From positions 18,845,501 to 18,909,500 of the forward strand of contig CM050454.1 in assembly GCA_027563935.2 (NCBI GenBank): a DNA stretch of 64,000 bases, read 5' to 3'. Numbering within the stretch: the first letter of the stretch is position 1; the number at the start of each line of letters is the position of its first letter. This document shows positions 34,404 through 46,697 of this stretch, in pieces. The position numbers were made by a program, and so were the translations under genes. The DNA is from Costus lasius. Taxonomy: Eukaryota; Streptophyta; Magnoliopsida; Zingiberales; Costaceae. The notes under the pieces are model-generated. The model made no database searches. It saw only the letters and a program-made list of their open reading frames with translations, and was not told the DNA's origin.

Positions 34404-36190
34404 GGTGTTCGTTGCTGCAGGAATCTACAACAATGCAAGAACAGCAAGGTCAGTATCAATGTATAGAATCAATCCAGGACTTAAGAAAGATTCTTTTTCT
34501 CACTATTTTATCTGGCTGAAAAATCCAGCAAAACAGCCCGAAAGAGTGGAACTCTTTTAGTGAGATGGGATCCAGATTTCATACTTGGTCTCCGCGTCCC
34601 GCTCAGGCGAGATAAGATGCACAGAGATGACAAGCACTAATTTCTGGTAGGCTGTCCCAGCCAATCGCCAACCCATGCGATTCCCCTTCACCTGGGCAAT
34701 CCAGCAGACTGTGCCAACTGAGTTGGTACAACACAGTCTCTGATCCCTCAGATGGCTGCCTCCATGCGCTACCATATGCGCCACATATGTAGCCTACATG
34801 GTCAAGCTGACCCGACCTACTCCCTGGACCACCACGTGCTATGCTGAGCAACGAGAAGCGATAAATCCCTTCTCTGTAACACGCAGGTGAAATCCCACAC
34901 CGTCTGAAGATAGATGGACGTGCCCACTGAGTGGGTACAACACGGCTCCAACGATAGTCAGAACAGTGAGGTTTCGCGTCAGAAGGCATTACGTGCTTGA
35001 TATTTTAGCGTTTGGATTTTAACGGTCTTTTATCTTCTTACTATCAGGCAAATCCTATGGCTATAGCAGAAGATAAATAAATCATGCTGTTCTACTTATT
35101 TAAACAATAAAAGAAAGCATGCATCTTATGTGGTAAAAGCCCATAGCCTAAGTAAGACCTTAAGATACTTAAGTCTTCACTTGCTCTTCTTGGGTCTTTA
35201 GCATCTCATCTGGTCCAACCCAGGGCCCTTGCGCCAAGAGCACCTCAGGTGCGCCACCAGCTGAATGCCCCTCTGGGATGTGTGCCTTTGTGCTCTTGTC
35301 TAATCAAAATACATTTTGATCTATCTAGACAAGTTTGACTCGCAGGGCAATTATACAATAAATTAATTAAAAAGTGATTCGCAGATCACAATAATATTAA
35401 TTTACAGGTTTAATTCCAGGCACGCAGGCCCCAGCACAGCACACATTTAACATGGGCAGCCCACATAAGAATAAATAAACAAGCATAGGCATCAAACAAC
35501 ATGTGATCCAATTAAAAGAAAATAAATTTTGAAAACCCCATTGGCATCAATTTTAATTTTCTTATGTGCCCTACAACCTTACAATGGTCCATTGATAGGG
35601 ATCCACTCATTCATCTAGTCAGATCCTCTGCCCCTTGCATGCACCAAGTCCTAACTGACTCGAGTTGACCTAATGGTCAACCATGCATGCGCCAAGGGCT
35701 GAACAACCCTCATGAGGTCTGGCAAGCGGGTGTGACCCCGGGCCTAACTCATGTGTGTTCAATGGTTGTCTCAACCAGACCTCGCTACACGCCTAAGATG
35801 CAATCGACCTATAGCCACCTCGTGCTTGCGCACAGGTGCCATCTGGTCGATCCATCTCGGCTGTCAGATGGTCTGATCAGACTATTGGATCTAACCTAGA
35901 GGTGACTTCAACCCCATCAACCCATCTAAGGGTTTATAGTAGGCGCCACTTAGATCTAGTCATAGGCGCGCATGTTAGGTTTTTGATAAAATAACATGAA
36001 CTAAGCGCCAACACAAGACATGCGACAAGATGAACAAACAACATGCGCCAACATAAGGTAAACATCTTACTTTCGCATGAAGAAATAACATGTAAGTTTC
36101 GCATGTCAACAAGATCTAAGCATACATGTAAATGCGCAACCAAGGATCACAAAATATACCAAGCAATCATATTACATGCTTGAACCGCAT
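34404..36190 (-). other. Element IV leader with hairpin array
   Basis: 1.8-kb untranslated leader on the minus strand. H1 34923-34935 (CCCAC/GTGGG, loop TCA, with outer CGTG/CACG and a TTGTA bulge). H2 34706-34739 (outer AGACTGTG/CACAGTCT, bulge TTGTA, inner CCAAC/GTTGG, loop TCA). H3 34597-34612 (TCTCGC/GCGGGA, loop CTGA). The end shows TACTGAC (34449-34455), a pyrimidine-rich stretch and TTGTAG (AG at 34425-34426). Small ORFs here have no recognisable product. Confidence 0.8.
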
Positions 36191-36202
36191 GCTCTGATAC
36201 CA
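36191..36202 (-). promoter_or_regulatory. Primer-binding site, element IV
   Basis: Minus strand TGGTATCAGAGC, two bases from the 5' LTR. Confidence 0.93.
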
Positions 36203-36204
36203 AT

Positions 36205-37914
36205 TGAAGAGTCCCCTTCAAGGGGGAGCGCAAGCAGATGAAACCCCTTTCAAGAGGGGGGGCGAAAAACCCTTAAGGGTGGCGCATAAAATTGCAAGCG
36301 GAAGCAAGGGTTTTTCATGGATCTTAGCAAGATAATATGATCAACTTTATGAAGTTTAGATCCATACCAAAGCCATGAGGAAGATGGCGACTTGGAAGAG
36401 AAAGATCGAAAGGGATCTTCTCCCTAGTTGACGCACACAAGATGATGTGCTTGCTCCTTGGAGATCCTTGTGCTAGCAAGGTCCTTCAAGGGTCCCTCTC
36501 GTATGGTAAGGAAATGAGAGATGATGTCTAGGCTTGCCGAACCTCCACCAAGACCTCGCCTTCTCCACGCCAAAGTCTCGTCAAGCAAGAGCAAGGAGAC
36601 GAGAGTTGAATGGAGCGTTCAAGTCATTTGGCGTTCAAGGGAACATGCGCTAAATGACTTTCCAAAATTGGAAAATCCATTAAGCCATGCGTTCATGATC
36701 ACTAAATCGATCAAAACACCAAAACAATGAACCATACGTTCAAGCTCTTGAACCGGTTCAAAGTAAATGTGTTCGGTCCAAAGGCCAAACCAAGCCAGCC
36801 CAAGCCAATCGGTCTAGATCAACTAAACCCTAAGGTTTCCAATCTAACCGTTCATCTCATGATGCTCTTGATCTCACCGATCTAGCATCATCTCTCTCGA
36901 TCGAAGCTTACCGATCTCAAGCCCTAATCAATCAAACATGATCAGACCAGATCTCACTTACAATCAGAGATTAATTCCCTTTAAACTGAACCCAAACAAT
37001 TCAGTCCACACGATCTGACTCAAGTAAGCCATATCATCAAATTGTGCGACCCTAAGGGTTTCCTTTAAATGTCGGTAACAATAACTTACATTATCACGAT
37101 CAGTGAGGGGTATCTAGCAACACATCACTGTCTCCCGATATAAAGGAAAGAGTCTTCCAAGACTACACCCAAACCATAGCACAAGTGTGAATCCACTTCA
37201 CAAGGCATGCATGTATCCTTTGCCACTGGATGTTCTTATTGGACAAGCGTGTCAAGCCTGTGACTCCAATACGATGAGCATGATTAAATCAGATGAACAT
37301 AGTCATCTGGGTATGGCCATACACTTTCTCAATCATCTCATATAGGGGGCCCCTATAGAACACCACACTCCTTCAACAAGGAGACGGCAATCCTCTATCT
37401 ATCACTAGTGCCCTAACCTGACTCATGATCATTATCCAAGATAGTCTATAACCATTATGTTTCAAATGATATTGAACTACCTCAAAACAATGACAATCAT
37501 CATTTAGAAACACAAGTGATCTCAAGTCAGAGGACATGTGCCACTTGTAGCATACAAGGATTATTCACATTGTGACAAGCAATTGAATATCCTAGTAGGG
37601 TCTGTCCAGTACATCCAATGTACCCATGAGTCTACATCTTATTCCATGCTCGAACCATCCTATAAGATTAGAACACATATTAGTCTCAATCATATCAAGG
37701 CTGTCTCATGTTCACCAAGATATCTCGACTAAGGACTTTATAGCATGTCAGCCTAGCTGAACAGCATTGAGACATTATTCAGAAGTACGCTTATTACAGC
37801 AGACAAGGTAACAACCTGAATAATAACCATGCCTTTATAAACACAAGAGTTTATTACATGATACTGATACAATCCCAAGGCCTCAAACATTAGCCTTAAG
37901 GGCATACCCCAACA
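36205..37914 (-). repeat. Element IV 5' LTR
   Basis: 1710 bp, nearly identical to 28790-30498. P1 palindrome at 37311-37322. Followed on the plus strand by the AAATC duplication and the rest of the copia A 3' LTR. Confidence 0.95.
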
Positions 37915-38722
37915 AAATCTTCTCCCCTAGGCGCCTATGGGCATAATGGGGAGAAGTGGCACAATTTGCTTCATAAGGAAGCAATTGACGCCTCCCCCTT
38001 TATCCCTTATGGTATGAATGCCTATATGGCATTGCTTGGGGCGCAAGGCAAGGCCTTGGCGCACAAAGAAAGGCATGGGCACAAAAGGAATGGTTGAATG
38101 AGAATTATGGAAATGTCTTAGAGACTTTCCTTGTCTCAAACCTTCTCATCCTAGCCGCCCACTTGTCTTGATCCTAGCATTTCATAAACCGCCTCTTACC
38201 CTATAAAAGAGCACCTAGCCGACCCCTCTTATGAGTGATTAATGCTTGAAGGCGTGAACACAAGAAGAGGGACGAGTGCTAGAAGCAAGGGCGCATCTTC
38301 CTTCTTCCATAGCCACAAGCCTCTCCCTCCTTTCCTCTTGGTGCAAGGAGCTTTGGTGCTTGGTGGCTTGGGTTGTTTCCTTCTTCTCTTGGCGCATCCT
38401 TTCTCTTGGTGGCGCAAGTGAAGTGGAGCATCTCCCTAAGGCTTTGATCTTGTTCCCGAGGCTAGCACCGGGTGTGGAAGAAGAGAACTCAAGAGATCCG
38501 TGTGTGTGAGACTGCAGAGGGCGCACACTTGGGCGCCTACATCAGCATCACTCCAAATCGCTCTTAAGGTATTTCTTAACTCATCGTGTCGACTCTCTTA
38601 CTTGCGATCTTCACTGGGTTTTTGGGACCGGCCTGTTTCGGGGACATTCTTCCGCTGTGCAATGAATGTATGTATGTCTATAACTCTAAAAAATTGTAAA
38701 ATGTCCCTGGGGTTTCCCAACA
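37915..38722 (+). repeat. Copia A 3' LTR, part 2
   Basis: Second part of the 3' LTR after element IV, including the repeated AAATC. It holds TATAAAAG at 38202-38209 and the GAGGCTAGCACCG motif near 38458, and ends CCCAACA at 38722. The sequence changes at 38723 to gypsy gag, so a read-through ORF across this junction (38500-38985) is a chimera, not a gene. Confidence 0.95.
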
Positions 38723-40024
38723 GGAACTATCCAAATTTTTCATATAGAAACAATCCAAACCCAGTTCCTCAACAGACGTATAGACAACCCCCCGGATTTC
38801 AACCCCAACCTCGACCTTATGCACAGCAGCAACCACAACAGCCACAGAAATCTCAACTGGAAGAAATCATGGAGACTTTCATTTCTTCTCAGACGAAGAC
38901 AGATGAAACAGACAATGATATGATGAGATACGTCACCACAAGGCTTGAAGCCATAGAAAGCCATAACAAACAAATAGACACCTAGTTAGCAAACTTAGCC
39001 ACTTCCATAGCTAGAGCTCCAGGAAAGTTACCCTCCCAACCTGAACCAAACCCGAGGGAGCACATTAATGCTATTACCACTCAAAGTGGTAAACAACTAG
39101 AGGAGCCTAGGGTGCCTAATTCTGAAGTCGAAGTTGAGCTACCATCCCAATCTGAATCTGTCAAAAAGGGAGAAGAAAAAGAACCTGAAGTGAAAGAACC
39201 AACTTATATCCCTCCCCCTGCCTACAAGCCACCTGTACCATTTCCCTAAAGATTGGCTAAGGCAAAGTTAGATAAACAGTTTGGAAAGTTTTTGGATATT
39301 TTGAATAAACTGTATATTAATATTTCGTTTACTGAAGCAATTTTGCAGATGCCCACATATGTTAAGTTTCTAAAGGACATCCTTTCGAATAGGCGGAAGT
39401 TGGAATAACCGGGGACCGTTGCACTCACTGAGGAGTGTAGCGCCATAATCCAGAACAAGCTTCCACAAAAGATGAAGAATCCGGGCAGCTTCTCAATCCC
39501 TTGCCAAATCGGGGATCTCTCTTTTGATCACGCACTATGAGACTTGGGAGCAAGCGTCAGTCTTATGCCTTCTTCCCTTTTCAAGCGACTTGACATTGGT
39601 GACGTGAAAGTAACACCGATTTCGTTGCAGCTAGCTGACCGCTAGGTGCGGAAACCTATGGGAATTCTAGAAGATGTCCCGATCAAAGTCGGTGACTTCT
39701 TCATCCCAGTGGACTTTGTTGTTCTTGAAATGGAAGAGGATGTTAAGTTGCCGATAATTCTGACCGTTCCTTGCCACAGCTAGAGCGGTCATTGATGTGA
39801 AAAAGGGAAAAGTAGCATTGAATATCGGTAATGACGCTATAGAGTTTGATTTATCTTCGAGTCTGAAAAAGCCTTTTGTTGCAGGATCTTGTTGTAGTGT
39901 GGACATCATAGATGATGTGGTAGAAGATCTTACGCACATTAGCTCCAGCACTGACCCGCTAGAGGTCACTCTTTTGGAGAGTCCACATACCGAAGACAAT
40001 GAGTAAGCCATAAGATATGCACAA
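38723..40024 (+). pseudogene. gag: Athila gag C-terminus and protease remnant
   Basis: Starts mid-gag with a P/Q-rich stretch (PPGFQPQPRPYAQQQ) and an LEEIMETFI segment, then SGKQLEEP and a YIPPPAYKPPVPFP linker, typical of the Athila gag-protease junction. The protease region has KNPGSFSIPCQIG and DLGASVSLMPSSLF (active-site-like DLGAS near 39540). Broken by stops at about 38983, 39247, 39407, 39538 and 39643; several look like CAG to TAG or CAA to TAA changes. A frameshift lies near 39765-39775, after which the frame reads ATARAVIDVKKGK into the RT ORF region. Confidence 0.85.
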
Positions 40025-40027
40025 TTG

Positions 40028-43000
40028 ATGGATATGACTGGAACATTTCATTCAGAGAAGGTGAATTCTGAAAATCTCCATGATAAAACACCAATTGAGA
40101 GTAAGGAAAAGAAGATTGAACTGAAATCACTTCCTGAGAATCTTAAATATGAATTTCTTGGTGCAAATTCGACTTTACCTGTTATAGTGAATGCTAACTT
40201 GTCTGAAGAGCAGATTGAACTTTTACTTGCTAAACTAAGACTTCATAGGAAAGTCATAGGCTATTCGTTGGATGATATTCAAGGACTGAACTCATCTGTG
40301 TGTATGCACAGAATACTTTTGGAAGAGGGGAGTAGGCCCTCAGTGGAGTTTCAGCGAAGGTTGAACCCAAGTATGAAAGAAGTCGTTAAAAAGGAAATTC
40401 TCAAGCTTCTGGATGCGGGGGTCATTTACCCCATCTCTGACAGCCAATGGGTTAGTCCCATTCATGTAGTTCCAAAAAAAGGAGGGGTCACTGTAGTTAA
40501 GAACGATCAGAATGAGCTCATTCCGGTACTCACCGTAAGTGGATGGAGAATGTGTATAGATTACCGGAAATTGAACAAAGCAACGCGGAAGGACCATTTT
40601 CCTTTGCCCTTCATCGATCAAATGCTTGAGCGTCGGGCTCATAATTCTTATTTATGTTTTCTTGACGGTTTTTCTAGTTTTTTGCAGATACCTATTCACC
40701 CGGAAGATCAAGAGAAGACCACATTTACCTGTCCATATGGCACTTTTGCATACCGACGAATGCCATTCGGATTGTGCAATGCTCCAGCTACATTCCAGCA
40801 TTGCATGATGGCGATTTTCTCTGACTATAATAAGGACTTTATGGACATTTTTATGGACAATTTTTCTGTTTATGGTCATTCTTTTGAAAAATGTTTATCT
40901 AACTTGGTGAAAGTTTTACAGCGATGCGAGGAAGTGAACCTCGTCCTCAACTGGGAAAAGTGTCATTTTATGGCACAAGAGGGCATTGTACAAGGACACC
41001 TAATTTCTGAACGCGGGATCGAAGTCGATCAAGTGAAGGTCCAAGTTATTGAGAAGATGAAGCCACCCAACTCCGTAAAAGGAATCCGCAGCTTCCTTGG
41101 GCACGCGGGTTTCTACAGAAGATTTATCAAAGACTTCTCAAAGATAGCCCGACCACTCACGAATTTGCTTTCAAAAGATTCTGAATTCTGCTTTGATAAA
41201 GATTGTTTATTAGCATTTGAAAAACTAAAGTTGGCTTTAATTTCTGCCCCTGTTACGCAGCCTCCAGATTGGAGTCTTCCTTTCGAATTAATGTGCAATG
41301 CAAGCGACTTCGCTGTGGGAGCTGTACTGGGACAGCGAAAGGACAACAAGCTCCATGCCATCTATTACGCGAGTCGCACTTTAGACGAGGCGCAGATTAA
41401 TTATGCTACGACGGAGAAGGAGCTACTTGCCATCGTCTTCACTTTTGATAAGTTTCGGTCATATTTGATTAATTCTAAAATAATCGTTTTTACTGACCAT
41501 GCAGCGATCAAATATCTGATGAGTAAGAAAGATGCGAAGCCGAGACTTATTTGATGGATCCTTCTCTTACAAGAGTTCGACCTGGAAATTTGGGATAAGA
41601 AAGGAGCAGAAAACTCGGTGACAGATCACCTATCCCAACTGATTCATGAGAAAGAAGAACAGACCGGAGATGATCTTGAGATCAATGATACTTTTCCTGA
41701 AGAGCAACTGCTCGCCATTATGGCGCAAGATACGCCATGGTACGCGGACTTTGTAAATGTTTTGGCTACTAATATCCTTCCACATGATTTGACATTTCAG
41801 ATGAAAAAGAAATTCTTATTTGATGTACGACACTACTATTGGGATGATCCATACCTCTACCGACGATGTGCTGACGGGCTTTTTAGAAGATGTATACCAG
41901 ATTCAGAAATTTCTGATGTACTTTTGCAATGTCATTCTTCACCCTATGGTGGACATTGTAGCGCTGAAAAAACAACATTCAAAGTTTTACAGTCAGGACT
42001 ATATTGGCCCACCATTTTCAGAGATGCTCAAAATTTTATTCAGAGATGTGATAATTGCCAAAGGAGTGGCAACATTTCTAAACGAGACGAACTCCCCCTC
42101 AACTACATTTTGGAAGTTGAAATATTCGATGTCTGGGGGATAGACTTTATGGGGCCATTTCCATCGTCGTGCGGCAACAAGTATATTCTAGTAGCTGTGG
42201 ATTACGTCTCGAAATGGGTTGAAGCTGCTGCTGCTGCAACTTGTGATTCTCGAGTGGTATCAAGGATGCTAAAGAAGATAATATTTCCACGATTTGGGGT
42301 CCCGAGGGTATTGATAAGCGACGGGGGATCCCACTTTATTGAACAAAAGTTTGAGGCTCTATTGAGAAAGTATGGGGTGAAGCATAAAGTTGCAACACCA
42401 TATCACCCCCAAACTAGCGGGCAGGTCGAAGTCTCAAACCGTGAGATTAAACGTATACTTGAGAGGACAGTTTCTATATCGAGAAAGGATTGGGCCCTTA
42501 AATTGGATGATGCTTTATGGGCCTATAGGATGGCATTTAAGACTCCATTGGGAATGTCACCATTTCAGCTTATCTATGGCAAATCTTGCCATCTGCCAGT
42601 GGAGATAGAGCACAGAGCGCATTGGGCTGTTAAATTGCTGAACTATGATTTGAAATCTGCAGAAGAGAGGAGGAAATTCCAGCTAAATGAGTTAGATGAA
42701 GTGAGAATGTTTGCTTATGAGAACTCCAAATTGTACAAGGAAAGAACAAAATTTTGGCATGACCGGCAAATTAGGAAGAAAGAATTTAAAGAAGGAGACC
42801 AGGTTCTCCTATTCAATTCACGTCTCAGGCTCTTCCCTGGAAAGCTTAGGACACGTTGGTCAGGATCCTTTGTGATTCAAAAGGTTTATCCTCATGGAGC
42901 TATAATGATATGGAGTGAACATTCAAGGAGTTTCACTGTCAATGGACAAAGGCTGAAGATTTACTATGAATCTGAGTCGATTGAAAAGGGGAGTACTCAA

Positions 43001-43030
43001 GCTCTCCTAGAACCTCCATCCTCTAACTGA
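40028..43030 (+). pseudogene. pol: Athila pol: RT, RNase H, integrase (one stop, altered RT box)
   Basis: One frame from 40028 to 43030 with a single TGA at 41552-41554, where relatives have arginine (CGA). [34 protein letters not shown], then FMDNFSVYG at about 40850-40875, where the family has FMDDFSVYG; the second catalytic aspartate is now asparagine (AAT, 40859-40861). RNase H: the [16 protein letters not shown] box reads [27 protein letters not shown] and [10 protein letters not shown] follow. Integrase: HSSPYGGH...CDNCQ zinc finger, D in GIDFMGPF, D in [10 protein letters not shown] in [10 protein letters not shown]. The product would be inactive for reverse transcription. Confidence 0.92.
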
Positions 43031-44156
43031 TAAACTTATTGGTCGAGCTACCGACCTAAAAGTAGCGCTTCTTGGGAGGCAACCCAAGTATCTGATGCTT
43101 AGTGTGTTTTGTTGTTTATAGCTTTTATCTATCTCCTTGTGTTTCTTTGTAATATAGTTTCCTATGCTTAGTGAGCATTTTTGTTCATTTCTTTGCTTCA
43201 TTCTGAAGAACTTTATCTCATGGTGAATGTAGGAATGATATGCAGGAAGCTGGGAGCTGAAAAAAAAAAACTCAATTTCAAGGACTTATATGACAATACG
43301 GGCTGGCTGTGAAATGAGATACGGCCGTATTTTGGAATTTCAGCATGTGGAAGTTTTCCGCCGAGAAGAGCACAGCCGCGCCCGTGAAATGATTTCTGGC
43401 CATTCTTTGAAAACTTATTTTTCGCTGAGAGAAATACGGCCAGGCCGTGCTACACTACACGGGTGTAATTTGAGTGACTGTTTTCTGCCGAGGATTACAC
43501 AACCACACCTGTGCTTCATAACATGGGCGTATTCTTCTGAGCCTATTTTTCGCCGAGAACAATACAGCTGGTGCCGTATCAAAGTTACACCCGTATCTTC
43601 AAAGTTCGAACTTAACACCTGCAGCTGTATTTTCTTTCTTGGGCATTCTTCTTCAACCAAGTTTTTCGCCGAGAGAAATACGGGCATAGGTGTACTAAGG
43701 TATACGCCCGTAACTTCATCACTCATGCAGGTCAAAGCTGGTCAACATCCTTTCATTTAAACACACCGCCTAGGGTTTTCACGACTTCCCCCGTGCCCTA
43801 GACCACACCAGCAACCGCCGCGGCCCCTCTTCCCATTCTTCTCCGTCGCCGATCGGCGTCTCCAGCCTTCCAGCGAGTTCACCGGAGTTCCTACTACTGC
43901 CATTGCCATTATTGTTCCCCCTCTCTGCACAAACAGCTTCCGGCGTGCGACATTGAAGGGATTTGTGTCCTGTGCCATCCTCTCTGCTCCACGATGCTTC
44001 TCCCATTAGGCAACTCTCTGATCTATTCTTTATCTCCAATGCGATGAAATTGGTTCTAGCTTGATCGACATTGAAGGCGTTGATTCTATCTTCTGTTTTG
44101 TACTGAGATTTCTCTGCTTTTCTCTGTTTTTGGGTTTCTCTGTTTCTGGGATATCA
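43031..44156 (+). repeat. Athila pol-to-ORF3 spacer with degenerate hairpin repeats
   Basis: Non-coding spacer. From about 43290 to 43715 a degenerate unit recurs about five times: TTTTTCGCCGAGA followed by AATACGGCC and GGCCGT-type inverted segments and ACGGGTGTAATTT. Clear unit starts lie near 43360, 43420, 43484, 43550 and 43663. Related sequence recurs in the element's LTR at about 46935-47185. The rest of the spacer to 44156 is C/T-rich and reads like a 5' UTR for the next ORF. Confidence 0.7.
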
Positions 44157-45596
44157 ATGGCACCCAAACGAAAAGTTATGGCAAAGAAGCACACCTCCCG
44201 TGCTGGCACTTCCTCATCAAAGGGTCCTTCTTCATCTCGTTCAGGCCAACAACGGCAACCCCCTGCCGAAGCTCAACCAGCTGCCGCATCATATGGTTTT
44301 CCACTTCATAATGCTGCCCAAGAGTCTGCTTGCGCTCTTATTCTACAACGCCAGATCATCAACACGCGCTATCTTGATACAAAAGCAATGAGTAGGTTGG
44401 GACTTTATGAAGATTTTCAGTGGATCTATGTAAATATTGGATGGCAGCAGTTCTTTGGATTACATCATGCCACATATATACCACTGACGTTGGAATTCTT
44501 TAGTTCCTTAGATGTCCAAGTGAATACATACGACAATGTAGATAAAGGCCGAATTTCATTCCGGTTACAAGGCAAGGAATTCTCACTGACACTCCAAAAT
44601 TTAAATCAAATTTTTGGTTTTCCTGAGGATGGTACGCGACGGGCACCTCCGGATTATAACGAGAATCAATTTTGGAAGCTCATTAGCCATGACCTCTACT
44701 ATGCCTCCAAGACAGCTCGTGTCAATTCCATAAGTAACCCCGTACTCCGATACGTACATAGGGTGTTGGCACACTCTATCTTTGGTAGAGGTGAAAGTGA
44801 CAGCATGGTACGCTCCACCGAGGTCCTCTTCATCTGGGCAATGCTGCATGGATTTAAATTGAACTCTGCTTACTTTCTGGTCAAGCAACTATATAAGGTA
44901 GCACGAGCCCATAAAGGAATGGTCATCATGGGTGGACTCGTTACACACATTGCCTTAGCTTTAGGAGTCGACCCTACTGCTATGCCTAAAGACAAAGGGC
45001 GTAACCGCATTGATTTGGACTCTTGCATTTCTATGAAGTTGATAGTTAAAGAGGGTGATGACTATTGTCTGATTTTCAAGGGCAGTGATACTACTATGCG
45101 ACTACCTAATCAAAGGCGCACCACTATACGTGATAAACAAAATTGGACCTTAGGGCCTGAGGTAGTTGAGGAGATCCCTACCCCGGTTTCTACAGCTGCA
45201 CCGATACCACCAGCTGGAAGTTCATTTAGTTATGGAGCCTTCACTCCCTCCTCTGCTCCATACGTGGAGGGACGATGGAGTCGTATTGAAGAAAAGTTGG
45301 ACCGCCTACTTACTGTCACAGCAGGTATTGAAGACACCTTGGCACATCTGCGCTTTGATATGTCTAGCCTCCATGACGAAAATCGCGGGCTTAGTGATGA
45401 ACTAAAATGCCAAGCCAAATTTATGAGTTCTTTCTGGGCATCATTCAATGATCTCAAGACAAAATTGCAGTCCGACCTTGGTGATGGTGATTCTGATGAC
45501 ATCCGGGGAGACGGCGATGATGATGAAGATGAGGCTCAAGAACTAGGCGCAGAGATGAGCACAGACGAGGATGATGGTGGTGATGGCGCCTCTTAG
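44157..45596 (+). CDS. Athila 3' ORF (ATHILA ORF-1-like protein), 479 aa
   Basis: Intact reading frame downstream of pol in the position of the Athila env-like ORF. The ATG at 44157 (MAPKRK) is the first in frame; a longer frame upstream has no ATG start. The N-terminus is basic and S/T-rich with MAPKRKVMAKKH resembling a nuclear-localisation signal. About residues 50-300 hold the conserved ATHILA-family region (LGLYEDFQWI, IGWQQFFGLHHATYIPLTLE, FRLQGKEFSLTLQNLNQIFG). Residues ~370-430 look coiled-coil (WSRIEEKLDRLL; LRFDMSSLHDENRGL). The C-terminus is highly acidic (DDIRGDGDDDEDEAQE). I see no signal peptide or transmembrane segment after the ATG, so an envelope role is unsupported. Function unknown; it is the only undamaged ORF of this element. 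Confidence 0.85.
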   Translation: MAPKRKVMAKKHTSRAGTSSSKGPSSSRSGQQRQPPAEAQPAAASYGFPLHNAAQESACALILQRQIINTRYLDTKAMSRLGLYEDFQWIYVNIGWQQFFGLHHATYIPLTLEFFSSLDVQVNTYDNVDKGRISFRLQGKEFSLTLQNLNQIFGFPEDGTRRAPPDYNENQFWKLISHDLYYASKTARVNSISNPVLRYVHRVLAHSIFGRGESDSMVRSTEVLFIWAMLHGFKLNSAYFLVKQLYKVARAHKGMVIMGGLVTHIALALGVDPTAMPKDKGRNRIDLDSCISMKLIVKEGDDYCLIFKGSDTTMRLPNQRRTTIRDKQNWTLGPEVVEEIPTPVSTAAPIPPAGSSFSYGAFTPSSAPYVEGRWSRIEEKLDRLLTVTAGIEDTLAHLRFDMSSLHDENRGLSDELKCQAKFMSSFWASFNDLKTKLQSDLGDGDSDDIRGDGDDDEDEAQELGAEMSTDEDDGGDGAS

Positions 45597-46681
45597 TTTT
45601 TGTGAGTATCTTACCCCACATTTTCCAACTTTTGTGTAATTATTCCTCATGGCATAGAGGACTGTGCTACATTTAGTCTAGGAGATATGTAGGGTATTCT
45701 GATGCTATTTTATGTTTTGTGAAATTGTTTTATGATGCTATTTTGTTGTCTCCATGATGATATTTTGTATACTATTTTGTGATGCTATTTTGTGTAACTA
45801 TTCTGATGCTATTTTGTTGTATCTGATGATGGAATGTTCTTGAAATTTTTTGTTTATGAATTATGATTTCACATGATGAATATTCAGGATGCCATGGTAT
45901 GAATGACATTGTTCTTTGTTTCAACTTGTCTCCTTGGATGCCAACTGTGATTAAGATAGATAGGTTCTTGTAATTAGTTTATTCGATGGATGACAATTCA
46001 TGGGGAACAAGTTCAATTTTATTAAGGTTTTCAAAACTTATGTGATGTTTTTGTTCTTCTGGTTAAGTGGATTGCTTTTTTTATCTATGCGGTTTACCTG
46101 GTTGCTTGTTGGTATGGAAACTCAATGCATAACCCTAGTCACTTCACTATACAATTATCCTATCATATTCAAATCATTTGCCCTCCACACTACAATTTAG
46201 GGCAATCATTTCAAAAAAAAAAAAAGAAAAAATTTATTGGAAAAGATTCTCTAACAAAAGTTTAGAGACACAAAAAAAAAGGAAACACAAACACAAGACA
46301 CAAAAAAAAACAGACACAAAAATAAAAGGGGGTTTCTTTCATCCAGTTTTCCATTACAACCAGCTTTCTACGCCAGCATTGAGTTTTTCATCCCAATTAG
46401 TAATCTTGGTAAGCTTAAATGGGCAGATGAAGTTTATTTATAAGATCGGAGTTCATTGCATTGCATAGGTTGCGAGTCCTTCTTGATCTTGGATTGTGGG
46501 ACCTTCTTGATTTGACTTTTGACAATTTACTAGTTACTTTGAATTTTGAAGCTTAGCATGGTTTATTCTTGGTGAATATTTCCCTGGAGACAAGTTATAA
46601 GCTAAGATCATTTTCTATCATATCTGGTTTTCTGTTTTCTGATTTTCATTGCTTGCCCATTGCTTGAGGGCAAGTAAGGAT
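45597..46681 (+). other. Athila 3' untranslated region
   Basis: Non-coding. 45700-45830 repeats a TGATGCTATTTTGT phrase several times. A-rich runs lie at 46211-46330. Just before the LTR is a TTTTAGTCTGGGAGATT stretch typical of Athila polypurine tracts. Small ORFs carry no recognisable domains. Confidence 0.7.
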
Positions 46682-46697
46682 TTTAGTCTGGGAGATT
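46682..46697 (+). promoter_or_regulatory. Polypurine tract, Athila element
   Basis: TTTAGTCTGGGAGATT immediately before the LTR start TGATAC. The purine core GGGAGA is short. Confidence 0.65.

Larger units (their letters stand above)
28790..37914 (-). mobile_element. Element IV: near-intact copia retrotransposon
   Basis: Minus-strand element of 9125 bp with perfect target duplication AAATC (28785-28789, 37915-37919) in the 3' LTR of copia A. LTRs are 1709 and 1710 bp with about seven substitutions and one indel by eye (~0.4%). It carries PBS, PPT, a structured leader of about 1.8 kb and a 1294-codon polyprotein frame broken by one TAA. It is the best-preserved copy in the window and, with the LTRs so alike, one of the two most recent insertions. 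Confidence 0.96.

Noticed and set aside
38500..38985. 161-codon ORF
   Set aside because: Chimera that reads from the copia A LTR across 38722/38723 into the gypsy gag.
44061..44156. N-terminal extension of the Athila 3' ORF with a hydrophobic, signal-peptide-like segment
   Set aside because: It begins at TTG, not ATG. The first in-frame ATG is 44157, so the hydrophobic stretch is probably untranslated and does not support an envelope protein.
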